A stretch of 64,000 bases of DNA from Pyrus communis (lineage: Eukaryota > Streptophyta > Magnoliopsida > Rosales > Rosaceae): assembly GCF_963583255.1 (NCBI RefSeq), contig NC_084812.1:26615065-26679064 (forward strand), written 5' to 3'. A program made the translations under genes and the position numbers. Within the stretch, counting starts at the first letter, position 1. Every line of letters starts with the position of its first letter. The notes beneath the pieces are model-generated. The model had not been told where the DNA came from and ran no database searches. It saw only the letters and a program-made list of their open reading frames with translations. Of this stretch, positions 24,997-37,828 are shown piece by piece.

Positions 24997-27753
24997 ATGG
25001 CCACAATCTCATCCATATTCTCACCACCCAATCTCCTTCACCACCCCACAAAACCCATCAAAACCTCACCTAAACTGCCCCTCCAAATCCTCAAACCAAC
25101 CCAATTTCAGGGCTTTCACAAACTCACTTCCTCCTATCTGACTCTGACCCCCAGGCACTCACAGAGGCTCTTCGCTGTCGCCCAAGAAGTCGCGGCGGAC
25201 CCGGCTTCGAAGGCTGCCAGGAGAGTCTACATTGGTAACATTCCCAGGACTCTGGATAATGCTGAGCTTACCAAAATTGTTGAGGAACATGGTGCTGTCG
25301 AAAAGGCTGAGGTATTTCAAAAATTTCCATGTTCCTTCTGTCTCCCTTTTGTATTTTCATGCCCTTTTGTGCTGTTTTAATTTGTTGGGTTGTTGAAGAT
25401 TTCAGAGCTCAGTGTGACTAGTATTTGATATTTGGTAGGCACTACTTTTGTGTTTGTTACCTTGAGAATGTGTTTAGTTTTGTTAAGTTGGTTTAATTGG
25501 TGCAAAGGGAATTTGTGTTTACGAATTTAGTTTTGCTTGTCGCAAATCTTTAGTTATATTTTACGAAATTTGGTTTACGTCAAAAAATAATTCCATGGGG
25601 ATGTGTGTGGAGAATTATATTGAAGAACGCTTTTTTTTAATATGAGTTGACTTTACTGTTGAATAAGTGGCCAAGTGGCCATACTTTAGATTAAACAAAA
25701 GAAGGTGGAAACACCTTTCCTTGTTTTGGGGAGGAAAATAAGGGAAAAGAATGTTTTGGTTCCCTAGCACAACCCGTGAGTTTGGTTTTGGCAGAAAGCT
25801 AAAAGAAAAAAATATTGTTTTAAGAATGAGTGCTCATGATTTGGTTAAAAGAGGTGAGCTCATTCATTTCGGTTTTGGAAGAAAAACAAGAGAGTGAGAG
25901 CTGAAAAACAGAGGGTAGAGAAGAAGAAGAAATCTGGAGCAGCAACCCCATTTCGAAGAGAAGAAGGTGCTCTTCTTTTTGGTTAGTAATCATCCATCAA
26001 AGTAATTGTAATAGCTTTGAGCTTTGTATAGAGAAGAAATTAATCACTATATTTTCTTCTCTATTTGTTTCTTTGGTGTGTGAGAGCTTTTGAGTGTATT
26101 GGGGTTAAGGGTTGTGAGATTGCCAACACTTTGTAAACTACCATTTGGTTGATAGTGGATTATTGGGTGAGCTCCTACTGCTCCGAGGACGTACTCCAGT
26201 TACACTGACTGTTGAGGAACCTCGTTAAAATCTTGGTGTTATTTTATATTTTGTTCTTGCATTTTATTTGATATATTTCCTGTGGGTTAGCTTGAGTTGG
26301 TTCCAAAAATTGATTTGGTGCTATCCTAGCACAACATTTACTATAACAAAGAAAAGAGATGGCTATCTTTCCTTCCTTTTGGGCGTAGGTGATGTATGAT
26401 AAGTACTCTGGAAGAAGTCGCCGATTTGCATTTGCTACGATGATGACTGTTGAAGATGCAAATGCCGTGGTTGAGAAACTGAATGGAACTGTAAGTGTTA
26501 CCAAGGTTCATAAGTTTATTTTGATTAAAACACTGTTAAAAAATGCATCTACTGAAATGTTTTCTGCACTCTATTGGCACTTTTTTCAGTTTCCGTAGTA
26601 AGATTTTATTAATTGTTGGAAATCAATTAACTCCATCTTGTTATACAGGAGATCGGAGGGCGTGAAGTCAAAGTAAACATAACTGAAAAACCCCTGCTAC
26701 AAGCGGACACATCACTTGTTCTGGCAGAAGAGTCTCAATTCATTGACAGCCCCTACAAAGTTTATGTTGGAAATCTTGCAAAGGAAGTAACTACGGATAC
26801 ACTCAAAACCCTTTTCTCTGACAAGGGAAAAGTTCTTAGTGCAAAGGTTTCCCGAGTTCCAGGGACCTCAAAATCTAGCGGATTTGGGTTTGTTTCTTTT
26901 TCCTCGGAGGAGGATGTAGAAGCTGCAATCTCGTCCTTCAACAATACTGTAAGTTTCTAGCTGGTGTACCATGTTTTAGAGGAAGCTTGGAATCTAACTA
27001 TACAACATGCATACATATATTCACTTGCACATATTTATGGATGTTCTGTTGAGTTTTTGATACACTTGAGCACGTTTGTTTATATTCTTATATGTTCTTA
27101 TGGCAGTTTTCATACACTTTTATTATAGAACATATGACAGGCAACATGCACCATAATCGAAAATGTATTACAAATCATGGCTACACTACATATACCTAAT
27201 GCTTAATTGCTTATGCATCTAGAATCACCCCTGTCAATCTGACTTAATTCCTTTGTTCAGTGAACTTTTTAATCACCAACGATGAGCCAAATTACTGCAA
27301 GTCTTGTATAATTCTCCAAAGCTTTTTAATCTGCATGGTATTTCGTCCCTAGTTGCCTTTTAGTCTGCATAATTTCCTGCAAGTCTTGTATAATATCTTA
27401 TCCCTAATCAGAACACCCTATCTCATCCTCCGAGCTGTATGCTTCCTTTTGGTTTCTAATCCTGCTCATGGTCATGTGTTACTACTACTACCACTACTAA
27501 TAATGTATGCTGTCGAAAAGTGTTTGAGTTGGTACTGATAATATATTGTTCTTTTATCTTGATGGATTATGCTTTTGTCATGAATTTGTTGGAAGTGATT
27601 CTTCCCTTATTGCAAATAATCGAAACTGTTTGATTTCCTTAGCAAATTGAATCAGTTGCTATCCCCTTTCATCACGTTATACCATTTATTTGTATTACTT
27701 ATTGTTCATTGCAGTTGTTCGAAGGGCAAAGAATTCGTGTGAACAAGGCATAG
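24997..27753 (+). CDS. PSRP2: Plastid-specific ribosomal protein 2 (30S protein 2, chloroplastic), two RRMs
   Basis: A nuclear-encoded RNA-binding protein of the chloroplast 30S subunit. Four exons (24997-25311, 26389-26490, 26649-26948 and 27715-27753) join in phase 0 and give 251 residues, the family's length. The first 65 residues are Ser/Thr/Pro-rich, as in a transit peptide. RRM1 has RNP2 VYIGNIP and RNP1-like SRRFAFATM; RRM2 has RNP2 VYVGNLA and RNP1 SSGFGFVSF. The C-terminus LFEGQRIRVNKA matches PSRP2. An overlapping frame starting at 24914 is a shadow. The start at 24997 is chosen because it leads directly into the transit peptide and RRM1. Intron 1 (1.1 kb) carries an LTR-like insertion. 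Confidence 0.93.
25763..26335 (+). mobile_element. LTR-like sequence in PSRP2 intron 1
   Basis: The right part has CTCCGAGGACGTACTCCAG followed by GAACCTCGTTAAAATCTTGG, a signature of the 3' ends of plant Ty1/copia LTRs. The 11-bp word CCTAGCACAAC occurs at both 25763 and 26325 and may mark the borders. No coding domains remain. A solo or fragmentary LTR is the best reading; exact ends are not established. Confidence 0.45.
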
Positions 27754-28856
27754 TAGAGCTGGCAGAAGAGAGTTTGCACTTGTATCAGAAATTAGGGTAG
27801 GCCCATATGATTATGAGTGAAACCAAAAATCGAAGTCATTTTTGTAGTTTCTTATGGTTTCAATCTTAATGACATTGTCACGACCTTGAGGTTTTCTGGT
27901 CATTCCTGGTAGAAGCTGATTGGATTGAAAGTTATCAATGTATGATATGGCATAATTAGTGCGTCCGATTTTATTGTGGCTTATCTTGGTTGAAATTGCC
28001 TCTAATTTGAACTAGATTTGAGCATCCATTGAGTTAAAGTAATCTTGCTCAAGCGTCGTTTTGGATTTGGTTGGATTTAACTTGTTTAACAGTCAATATT
28101 AAGATCAAAACGAATGGCTTTTCTTTTGACCCATGTTCCTTAGTAGGACATGGAATGCTTTGTAATTTTGAGTGCATGCTAGAATTTGTGACATTTGATG
28201 TACAGTGGTCATTATCACATCTGTTTATGCATCAATTGTACTACGTAAAATTTGAAAAGACTGATCGGAAGTCTTTTCCGACATTTTTACAATCAGATAA
28301 TTAATACGTTTCAAAGAAAACAATAGACACGAACAATACTCAAGAGGTGTGGCATGATCTTGGGGAATATCAAATTTCAATTTTAAGACTTCTAACAAAG
28401 TTGAGGTGTTTCGATAGCTTCATTAAAAGAAAAATAGCTTCTGCACAATTTTCTTTTTGGATCGAAATTAAGAGGAATGTGCAAAAGATGAAAAAAGATT
28501 TGCAAAACCGCTCTCTAATTAAAATTAGGCAATAATAAAAATTCCAAAGCAAGTTTCCGCGAATAAATTTACGACTAACCCCGTCCCGCGCCAAATTAAC
28601 ATTCGCACGTGAATGGCAAGAGTCGTAATTCTTGTAAACCTCAAGGGCTATTCGCGCTCCAAATAGGCGCCACTTTTCGTTTCCCGCGCCCCGTCTTCGC
28701 ATTCAATCTCCAAGTAACCCTAAAACCCTCCATTTTCCTGCTCCACTCTCTCTAAGAATTCATATAAATACACACACAAACACAATCAAACCGCTGTATT
28801 TCTTTATAATTATATATCAGTTTCGGCATTGAAGAAGTGCGGAGGAAGGCGGAAGG
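27754..28856. other. Spacer between PSRP2 and the kleisin gene
   Basis: It contains the PSRP2 3' UTR and the kleisin promoter. Frames of 60-110 codons at 28071-28702 show no family features. Confidence 0.45.
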
Positions 28857-31800
28857 ATGTTTTATTCACAGACGTTCTTGGCTCGGAAGGGCCCACTGGG
28901 AACCGTCTGGTGCGCGGCCCACCTCCAGAGCCGGCTGAAGAAGTCCCACTACACCTCCACCGACATCCCCTCCACCGTTGGTCCGTAAAACCCCTTTCCC
29001 TTTTGTTTGATTGCCTTAAATTTGAGTTTTTTCTTCTTAATCTGGGTGTCTCAAATTCTGAATCCAGTGCTGTTAGTGCTTTCTGATCAAATTTGTGTTA
29101 AATTTCGAAACTTTGTTGCAAAATCATCGCCTTTTTCCGATAAAGTTCTGTTCTTTTCTTTAATTTTGATAAAATTTATAGTGTGTAGTAATATTCTTTG
29201 TAATAAAAGAAAAATTAAAATTTGTTTGGGTTCAAATCACTTCATTATTTTACCCTTTTTTTATTTTTATTTTTACTTTTAATCCCTTGTTGCGAATGTT
29301 GTGGGTTTATTGTGGGCTGAATTGCTCAATGTTATTTGGTATAAGTTTGAATTTGAGGATATATTTATGTGCGATTTCTCATAAAAAAAAACTCAAATAT
29401 GGGAAAAATCAATTGGCTTTACGATGTTTGTACAAATGTGTTTGTCAGATCGCATCATGTTTCCGGATGTTCCTATTGCACTGAGAATGTCAGGACACCT
29501 TTTATTTGGCGTTGTTCGGATATACTCCAAGCAGGTCGACTATCTTTACCAGGACTGTAATGTTGTTTTGACTACCCTAAGAAAGACCTTTGCTTCCATA
29601 GACTTGAATTTGCCAGAGAATGCAATGCAAGCTCCAGTTCAGTCCATCACTTTGCCGGAAACATTTGACCTTGATGCTTTGGATTTGGATGGAGGCGTGT
29701 TCGGTGAGGGGTAATATTCTCATTAAGCCCTTTTCATTCATCTTTCTGTTCTGCTTCTAAATGAATGTATGATGCAAATGACCTTGTTTCCTCAGGGCTT
29801 ATGATAATCATCACGTGAGTCAGGAGGACATCACACTACCAGGTTGTAGAAGTTAATTGCTGTTTGGAATTCTCATCTTTATTATTTGTCTTTGTTATAT
29901 TCATTCGATGAAAGTCTTAAAAATATTTTAACTTTGTGTCACAGATCAAATTCCTATTGCAACAGACCGTTATGTCACTATAACTTTTGACGAGGTTGAC
30001 ATCTTTTCTTTTTTAATGATAGAGTTTAATGTTTCTGCTCTTCTTTGCATTTATGTTTGAATGGTAAGGTACTGGATTTGTATTGTTACTGAATGAAACA
30101 TGGGTTATTTTTAGGATATCCAGAACGAGGTTTTTGGTTCAGATGTTGCCCCCATGGATGAGGAGTATGATTCCTATTGCACTTAAATTCAATGTATGGT
30201 TCAAATATTTGTTCTACAAACCCGTAAATTTATTGGTTATATTTCAATGGTTACAGCATCCACTCTACAACTCCAGGTGAGGGTGTTCCTAGTGATCGCT
30301 TCACCCCTCCAATTAAAGAAGCTCCAGAAGTAGATGTTCCAAATGATTTTGTCTTCCAAGATTCTGTTCCAAGTAACCATAGAGAAACTGGAGTTATGCA
30401 AGATGCTCTTCCTGATGATAGTTCCCTGCAGTTTGTTCAACCAATGGAAGTTATGCGAGATGATGCTCATCTTCCAGATGACGGTTCCCCTCAACATGTT
30501 CAACCAATGGAAGTTATGCGAGATGCTGTTCCTCCAGAAATTGTTCCTACGGTTTCTCTCAATAACGGCAATGATGTTACTGAACCTGACAAATCTTTTA
30601 ACACAGAAATGAATGAGAATAAAGTACTTTCTCCAATTACAGAGGAGAATACACCTTCTGGTGGGCCATCTCCATTGTCCCTGCCAAGTTCAGGACCACG
30701 AGCTTCTATTACTTCTTTGCCAGAAATGAACGGGAAAGATGTTTCCTTTCGTGAGTAGAGTTCTCATTGTCTATAGTGTCCTTAATATGTATGCATTAAT
30801 AAGACACAACTTTGTTTTTTCCCTTGAATGTTTCTCTCTCCTGTTGCAGAAATGCAATCAACACCACATGTTGAGCAACCAAGAGCAAGAGCAAGGAAGA
30901 GAAAGCAGTATTTTGACGAGACCCTTGTGTTATCCAATGAGTATGGTTGCACATATTATTACTGTAGGGTCATTGTTTCTTCTGGTATTGATTACTGAGA
31001 TTGGTTGTAAATTTTGTAGGTTTATGAATAGGACAATTCAAGATGCTAGTGATTTAAAGCGTAAAAGGAGGAATATTCCGTACTCTACTTCGGGTGTTTG
31101 GAAGTTGAACAACAGTCTAAGAAAGGAACAAATATTTTTTCAGCCTTCATTAACTGGTGAGGCGATCTTTTCCCTTCATGTATTTTCTCTCACTGCTTGT
31201 CTTCTATTTTACTGAGATTTTTTTAATGAAGATCTTGGTGTCTGCCTGTAGGATTGTGTTCGGATCTTCGTAACATTTTCGACAAAGACTATATATCCAA
31301 ACAGTCCCATTTGTTTGAGGGAGCTCTTCCAGTCTCTGGACCTGCAACACCTCCTCCTCCTCCTTCTACAACTGAATTCTCCCCAGAGCGCTGTGTTCCG
31401 CCATCTCTTCCTGTCATTGAAGTTTCCACAGAGTTTAATGGCGCAGAATCTCCCCCAACAATTGAACGTTTTCAGCATGCTGAAGAACATGATGGTGGAA
31501 ATAACTTACCAGAGTATGAGGGTGCACAATCTCCGCCACAAATTGAACGTTTTCAACATGTTGAAGAACATGATGGTGGACACAACTTACCAGAGTATGA
31601 GGGTGCACAATCTCCTGCCACTCAATATGACTTTATTCCTGCTCCGTCTCCAAACTTAATGTCAGCTTCAGTTCCTCCATTGGAAGCAAGCACTGGAACT
31701 CAAATACTGCTGACACCGGATCAAACAGCATCGACTAGATTTCACGAGTCTGTAAATGAAACACCAAAGACAATGTTTGAGGGGTGGCTAGGTCCAGAGA

Positions 31801-34304
31801 ACACTGGTCTATCAAATAATCCTGAATTCAACGATTCTACTGAAGCAGTAAGTTATTTAGTATTTGGTCCTATTTGTGTTTTGTGTAAATTGTGTTTGGC
31901 TTTGGTATCAATTTGCCTGTTGTTTGACCGTTTATTGCCCATTGTTTGGAAGCCTTAAGTTCCCCTTTATGTTTGCGTGAGATGCAACTTAATAGAGAGC
32001 CTAAGGCTTGTAAAAACAGCTTACGTTATTGCACACAGTTCATTATACCGAGCTCTATAAATGCTTCACTTAGCCGTGAATAATAAATCTTACAAAAACT
32101 ATAGGCAACTATTGCATCTACAAGACAAGTATTCCAGTCATATATATAGTAAAATGTGAGGATGATCTATTTGGAACGGAAGATAAAAAGGACAATTAGC
32201 ATCTCTCATATTAGCTTAATGAATTCTCTTGAAATATTGAAATACATTAAAAAATCATCAACCAAAAATATTGAAAATTTCTGTATTTCGACTGGTTTTA
32301 CATAAGCTTTAGGTGATTTTTGCTACAAAAAAGATCAATGTACGAGCTACATTTCTTAATTACTTGTCAAGCTAAGGACGAATTGATGTAAAAGCATAGT
32401 ACTAGTTGGCAGACCTGATAAAAAAAGATAAAATGAGATACAACTCCTTTAATGAATATTACCTCTTAATTGATCCGAAAGGTTTTAATAAAAGCTTCTG
32501 TTTCTTACAAAAAAAGAAAAAAAATTTGAGATAAAAAACTATGAATGCATATCACCCAACACATAAGCAAAGTACTAAAACGAGGGCAAGACTAGTATTT
32601 ATTTTTTTATTACCATGCACTTCATTTAGAGGACCAGATTTTTATTTGAAGACTATATGTGCTCTATATTTTGGCGTGGGATGTGCCATGTCCCCATTGT
32701 TCTCCCCATAGCCTTTTATTTGGAGTCTCAAGTATATGATCTTATTCTTATTTTTATGATAATCCTAACTCCTAATCCTCATTCATTTTGACCTTCTTTT
32801 CCTTGTGGACTAATTGTAGAAGTTGAACTGTTGTTACCATTATACAGGATTATAAACTTTCGACCTGCCATGCATTATGTGATGTTACAATTGTCATAAT
32901 CTATCATTCAGAATATACTATGAGAGACATACTTTTTATTGTGAAACCGCTTTTGATGAACCAGTTAACTCCATGTATTAGTGCGTAACTCCACTTTTTT
33001 CCGCCTGAACAGTTTACTAATAATTAACATATTAACTCGTTGAATTGTTCATTGTAGGGTCTTTTTTTCCTAGAAGCAGATGGCAATACACCAGCTGGTA
33101 AACTCAGAAATCTTTATTTAATCTGTTATTCGAGAGAACATGTAAATTGTGCATAGTGTTTTTCTTGGCTGACTGTACGAATAAGTGTACACATTCTTCA
33201 TATTCATTTACTTTTGTGTACACTGTTTGGATGACATATCTATGCTTGTACCAGGATCTCAAGCGACACAAGGAATGTCGGGATCTCAAGGGACACAAGG
33301 AGTTGATTCATTGTCAGTTAGAACCAGGTACTTCTCTTTCAATTGTTTCCTTTCTTTATTTACACAGGATTTAGTTAGTCACTGATTTATGTACTCGGTG
33401 GCTCATTATATTTATTTTTCTTATTATTCTCCCCGTTTGGTATGCAGGGCTGTGGCTCAATTTTTGAAGAGGGAATCTTCTATCTCCTCAACTTCGGAAG
33501 ATGTCACTGGAGATCTCAGCTTGAACAAAATTTTAGAAGGAAAAACTAGAAAGCTATGTGCCCGAATGTTCTATGAAACACTGGTAATTCGTTTGAGCCA
33601 TATCAGTTAGGTTCTCTAGTTTGAATGCATGTTTTTTTTTATTGGATACTAAATTGGAATTCACCTTAGCAAATTTAGAAGTTCTCCAAGTATTTGATGT
33701 GGCATGGATCTTATGGCACATCACAGATTTTATCATTTTAAGAGCATTTTAGTAGTAGGAACAAGGGAGCAAAATGTTTGCATAGTTTTCAATGCACAAC
33801 TTGGGAGTTGATGTTCATAATAACCTAGTTATTGGAAATTGATTCAGTTATCCAAGTTTTATTTCTTTGTTCAATATCATTTCACCTTTTGAGTTTTTCG
33901 TTACATATCATTTATGTCTGATATCTGTTCCCGCAAATGTCACTCCACAAATAATAGCCAGAAAAATCTGTCTCTTAGCAGCAGAAGTTTCTCAAGTCGA
34001 TTTTACATCAAGTCAAATGTTTTGGACTCAAATTATTTGTATGTTAAATTGGTTTTTGTTATCTGTTTTCTTATACTCTATGAACAAGTTAAAAATATGC
34101 TATCTTTTTTTTCCCGGGTCAAGGAAACTTATACTGCCTGTAGAAGTATGAATTGAGCATGTATTGGTATTAACTACTAATATGATTGTTCATTGTCACT
34201 TTCAGGTTTTGAAGACTTATGGTCTTGTTGATGTAAAACAAGAAGTACCTTATGGTGACATTATTTTGACATTGAACCAAACCCTATCAAAAGCTCAAAT
34301 TTAA
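28857..34304 (+). CDS. SCC1: RAD21/SCC1-type alpha-kleisin of cohesin (plant SYN2-4 group)
   Basis: The kleisin closes the SMC1-SMC3 cohesin ring and is cut by separase. Thirteen exons join in phase: 28857-28980, 29449-29710, 29796-29842, 29945-29994, 30115-30164, 30257-30750, 30850-30940, 31020-31156, 31252-31847, 33058-33097, 33255-33327, 33448-33583 and 34206-34304; 2199 nt, 732 residues. The N-terminal kleisin domain is intact (MFYSQTFLARKGPLGTVWCA; SGHLLFGVVRIYSKQVDYLY). EEDITLPDQIPIATDRYVT fits the plant mitotic SYN group. The C-terminal winged helix is intact (ARMFYETLVLKTYGLVDVKQ). The middle is acidic and contains two recent in-frame repeats, QPMEVMRD in exon 6 and a 28-residue tandem duplication in exon 9. 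Exon 1 uses the weak donor GTCCGT. I cannot place it firmly in one SYN subgroup. Confidence 0.92.
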
Positions 34305-35454
34305 AAAGAGGATATGAGGTAATTTAGAGCATGTTTATCGTTGCAATATTTTTCCTGGAATCATATACACTTTGATATGTTTCAGTATTTGGGCTTTCTG
34401 ATATTTAGCCACTCTGTAAGACTTGGCATGAGTAGCAAGTTTGTCTAATCACGGTGTTTTAACCACAAAGGTAGCTACACTACTTGAGGTAAATGAGCAT
34501 TGAAAAATGCTTGGGAGAAAATCCAAAACACGGGATTATACTGTTTTTCAGAATCTGGGTAAAACATTTGTGATTTTAGAGTAGTTCATATTCTCATGGG
34601 TTGTGTTTCTTTTTGCTTTTTCAGTTCAGATTAACTTTTATGTGTTCTCTCGGGCGTGCTCTTACTGTGTGGATTTTTATTTTCTGTGAATTTCAGGCAT
34701 TGGGTGAAAGGACATGGAGGGAATGCAGTTGAGTTTGTACAGAAGTTGCAGTGGAGTTTATAATTTTTGACCTCAGAGAAGTGTTAGTAGAGTCCACATG
34801 TGTATAACTAGCAGAGGAGGTTGCGATGTAAATTAAGTTACTCTGCTCATAGCTTGAGCTTTAAGTTTACTATCTATAAATTGCAATAATTCAGGCCTTA
34901 TTTTCAAATGGTTCATGCTTTCATCATTTTCATGGTTAGCTTCGGGCCTGTTTGGTATCAACCGAATCCTGAAAATTGACTTTACCGTTTAAGCCTCTAC
35001 GCAATGGGTGATCGGTTGCTTATACGCAATGGGTAATTGGTCGGGTGGAGATTGGCGACCAGTCTGCGGCCTGTCGACTACTCGATCTTGAGACTGTAAT
35101 ATACAACTGGCTGGTGGAAGTGATCATGATACCTCCTAACACAGAACTTGTTTCTTCCAAACACTCAGACATGAATTCAAATTGAAACTGATTTGAGTAC
35201 TTTCGCAATTACCGTTTGTTAATAATTTACATATTGTAGCTCTTTAACTTGAAACTCAAATTCTGGCACAAGGATATTCAGGTAGATGGTAATCATAAGC
35301 AAGTTCAGAGGAAACAAGAACAATTAGCTGCGAAATCATGACATTATTTCTTATTAACTATTGAAGTATGCAGAACACAAGTACGGCCAGAAGTCTAACA
35401 AGTCATAAACCATCCAAGAAATTCAACCATCTTAGATGTCCAAATGATACAAAC
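34305..35454. other. 3' region of the kleisin gene and spacer
   Basis: A patch at 34698-34780 after a TTTCAG looks like a spliced 3' UTR exon (GCATTGGGTGAAAGGACATG). Apart from that I see no feature. Confidence 0.4.
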
Positions 35455-35722
35455 TTAATTTCCAGCAAGAAGGGCATTGATTTTGTTTTCAACATGTGCT
35501 TTGTGGTCTTCAAGCCGACCCTTGATTGCATCATTTTCCCAGCGGACCAGTGTTGGAACTCCGGTCAGCTTAAACCTCGAGTCTACTCTCCATGGGTGAT
35601 GTGCATTCCTCCATGTTCGTCTGTCTCCAACGTATGCTCCCACAAGTGCAACATCAGCTATAGCTTGTAGCTTTTTGTAAGTTACAGGTTCAGCTCCACA
35701 CAATCTGACATTGAACAAGGGA
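35455..35722 (-). pseudogene. Last-exon remnant of a Clot (thioredoxin-like, TXNDC17) gene
   Basis: The translated piece has AEPVTYKKLQ, GDRRTWRNAHHPWRVDSRFK and LTGVPTLVRWEND, ending ALLAGN, which matches the C-terminal half of plant Clot-type thioredoxin-like proteins. A TGTCAG acceptor precedes it. The catalytic WCPDC exon is absent from the 1 kb upstream. At the exon start the family's C-V-R-A-E-P is changed by one missing base, so the acceptor and the downstream frame disagree. I read it as a 3' fragment left by incomplete duplication or deletion; a distant first exon is possible but the frame problem would remain. Confidence 0.7.
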
Positions 35723-36249
35723 CATCAGTGACAAGTACAATTCAACATCTTGTTTACGTTCCATAAATTGGAGGATCATCTAGCTAAATTCTCAATGCAG
35801 TCTTTGGTAGGGGAATCATGCAACGAGTTCTTTTACTACTAGCCTAGTCAACACACACAAGAATAAGTTGTATCAGGAACAGTTCCAAAGGACAAAGAAG
35901 AGATTTTAGTTTGTATCAGGAACTGCTCTAACAAAATAGTTTCCTACTCTCTTCTTCCATTACACTTGTACAATTTCTTTCTAGTTATTTTGTAGGAATA
36001 TTTTGAATTTTGCTAAGATTCTAAATTTTGTTGTATCCTGAAAGTGATTTGCCAATAACCGTTTAGCAAACTCATGTGAGTAACACTTTAATAAAACGAC
36101 TCAAATCATACCTCAAAGTTCTGTTTAATCTTATTCTCCATATATCCACAATTTCCACAACATGTAATACATCTATGAGAGTTTAAATTCAAATTGGGAG
36201 TTGCAAACTTTTGGTGGCTTTTTACAACACCAACTCCTTGGGTTGCAGT
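35723..36249. other. No gene seen
   Basis: AT-rich. I searched the minus strand here for a WCPDC-encoding exon and found none. Confidence 0.5.
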
Positions 36250-36432
36250 TTTGATAAAAAAATGATTTTAGGGAGACCATATTTTATACTCTTTTTTTAG
36301 ACTACACGATGTGCTGGTTGATGATTGAATTCATTATTTAAATCATTAAAGAAAGAATTCAATCATCAAACACTACATCACGTGGTCTACAAAATATGAT
36401 AGATAGTCTTTCTAGCATCACTTTTTGATAAA
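36250..36432. repeat. Small foldback (MITE-like)
   Basis: Near-perfect inner arms pair GGTTGATGATTGAATTC with GAATTCAATCATCAAACAC. The outer arms pair AGACCATATTTTATA with ATATGATAGATAGTCT and a TTGATAAAAAAATGA end. Non-coding. Confidence 0.65.
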
Positions 36433-36703
36433 ATGTTTCTGCATAAACATGTGTTTTTTGTCTTTCACAAAAATTCAAACGTGAGTAAACGTGATTGTTC
36501 AAACAATGATAATAATAATGAATCTCGTTGTTTTAAGCAATTATGGAAATAAGTGGAAGGAGTGTAAATCGGCGTGCAGATAACAAAATCTCGTAATAGT
36601 GAATCATTTACTTTATTACTATGCATTGTCGGGCTGCGAAAATAAAAAAAATCGTTATTTATTTTTAATTATTAGAAAAATTATAAAATTACTTTATTAC
36701 TAT

Positions 36704-37823
36704 TGTTTGGACCCAAAATATTATTGCTGGGCCGAGCAGCAGGATGCGCTCGGCCCAAGGTGATGACAAATAATATGGGCCGAATAATAAGGCCCGGGCC
36801 AGATGGCAGGGTCGGCCAAATCCTATCATAAGTAGTCCAGATAAATAGAAAGGTCGAGGAAGTCCTGGTGCAACTAGGAGTCTCGACCAGCAAGGAATGA
36901 AGTCCCGAAAAGAAGGAAAATTCAGAATCCCAGTAGGAGTAGGTTTGTTCGAGGAAGAGGCAAATTAGGACAAGGACTCCCAATCCAAATCGGAGTCGGT
37001 TTCAGGGAATGGGGCACTATAAATACAAGAAATCATGCAACAGAAAAGGACCTTCGAATCAGCATACAATTGCCCTGCGCAAAACCTCTCAACACCTTGA
37101 GATTTTTTCCTTTTCTTTTCCTGCCGACACACCTTCAGTTTGGATAAACAGCACTGTGGAAGCGCCCGGCGAGCACCTTCAGTTTGGATAAACAGCACTG
37201 CTGCCGCAGAATCAGCCGACCGAGAAGCATCTTCAGTTTGGATAAACAGCAATGCGTCGAGGTCGACCGATTATCTATCCAAGTCTCGACCGAGAAAGGT
37301 TTTCGAACCTTTGTTGGCAGAGGTCACCTTGCTAGCCTTCTCGGCATAGTTAGGTGTTACGAATTACATTGCTCGGCGTACTGGTCGCCGAGTGGTTTTA
37401 TGTTGGATACTCACAAGTGAGTTTCAGGGTTCGGCATTCCGACGGCCGAACTACGTTTACCATCAAGACATACATCACGTTCGAGTACCTGTGCCCATAC
37501 ACCTTGGTCTCGATTCGACGTGCTTATACTCTCACGAATATAATCACAATGATCGAATCGGGCTCGGACGATTTGTGAACTCCGCAGAATTAGCAGCCTT
37601 GTCTTCAGGCTGTAGAACCCAGAGACCGAGAGTGTTCCTTCCTCGGTCGCAATCGCAAGTTAAAGAAGTCAGCGACACGCTCAAAGCTACATCAACAAAT
37701 TTTACTCCTCGGCCAGGCTCGGCCGACGAGTTGGCACGCCCCGCATTCGACCGAAGGACGTAGTTAGCTTATTAGTTACTCGGCCTGCGCGCCACGTAGG
37801 TTTTGTAATTTTTAGGGTCAACA
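36704..37823 (+). mobile_element. Solo LTR, 1.12 kb, TSD ACTAT
   Basis: It starts TGTTTGGACCCAAAATA and ends TTTTTAGGGTCAACA; the 5-bp flank ACTAT is present on both sides (36699-36703 and 37824-37828). A promoter-like CTATAAATAC lies near 37018. Three direct repeats of TTCAGTTTGGATAAACAGCA occur at 37135, 37179 and 37231. The same LTR, with the same three repeats, surrounds the copia element at 57.7 kb. No internal region follows here, so this is a solo LTR. Frames across it are not genes. Confidence 0.88.
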
Positions 37824-37828
37824 ACTAT

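Noticed and set aside
24914..25141. 75-codon frame at the start of PSRP2
   Set aside because: It is in another frame than the transit peptide and RRM1 and has no link to a downstream exon.
28370..28702. 110-codon minus-strand frame upstream of the kleisin gene
   Set aside because: No recognisable domain and atypical composition; it overlaps the kleisin promoter region.
36681..37763. Several frames of 60-123 codons
   Set aside because: All lie within the solo LTR, and similar frames recur in the LTR at 63 kb. They contain no gag or pol motif.
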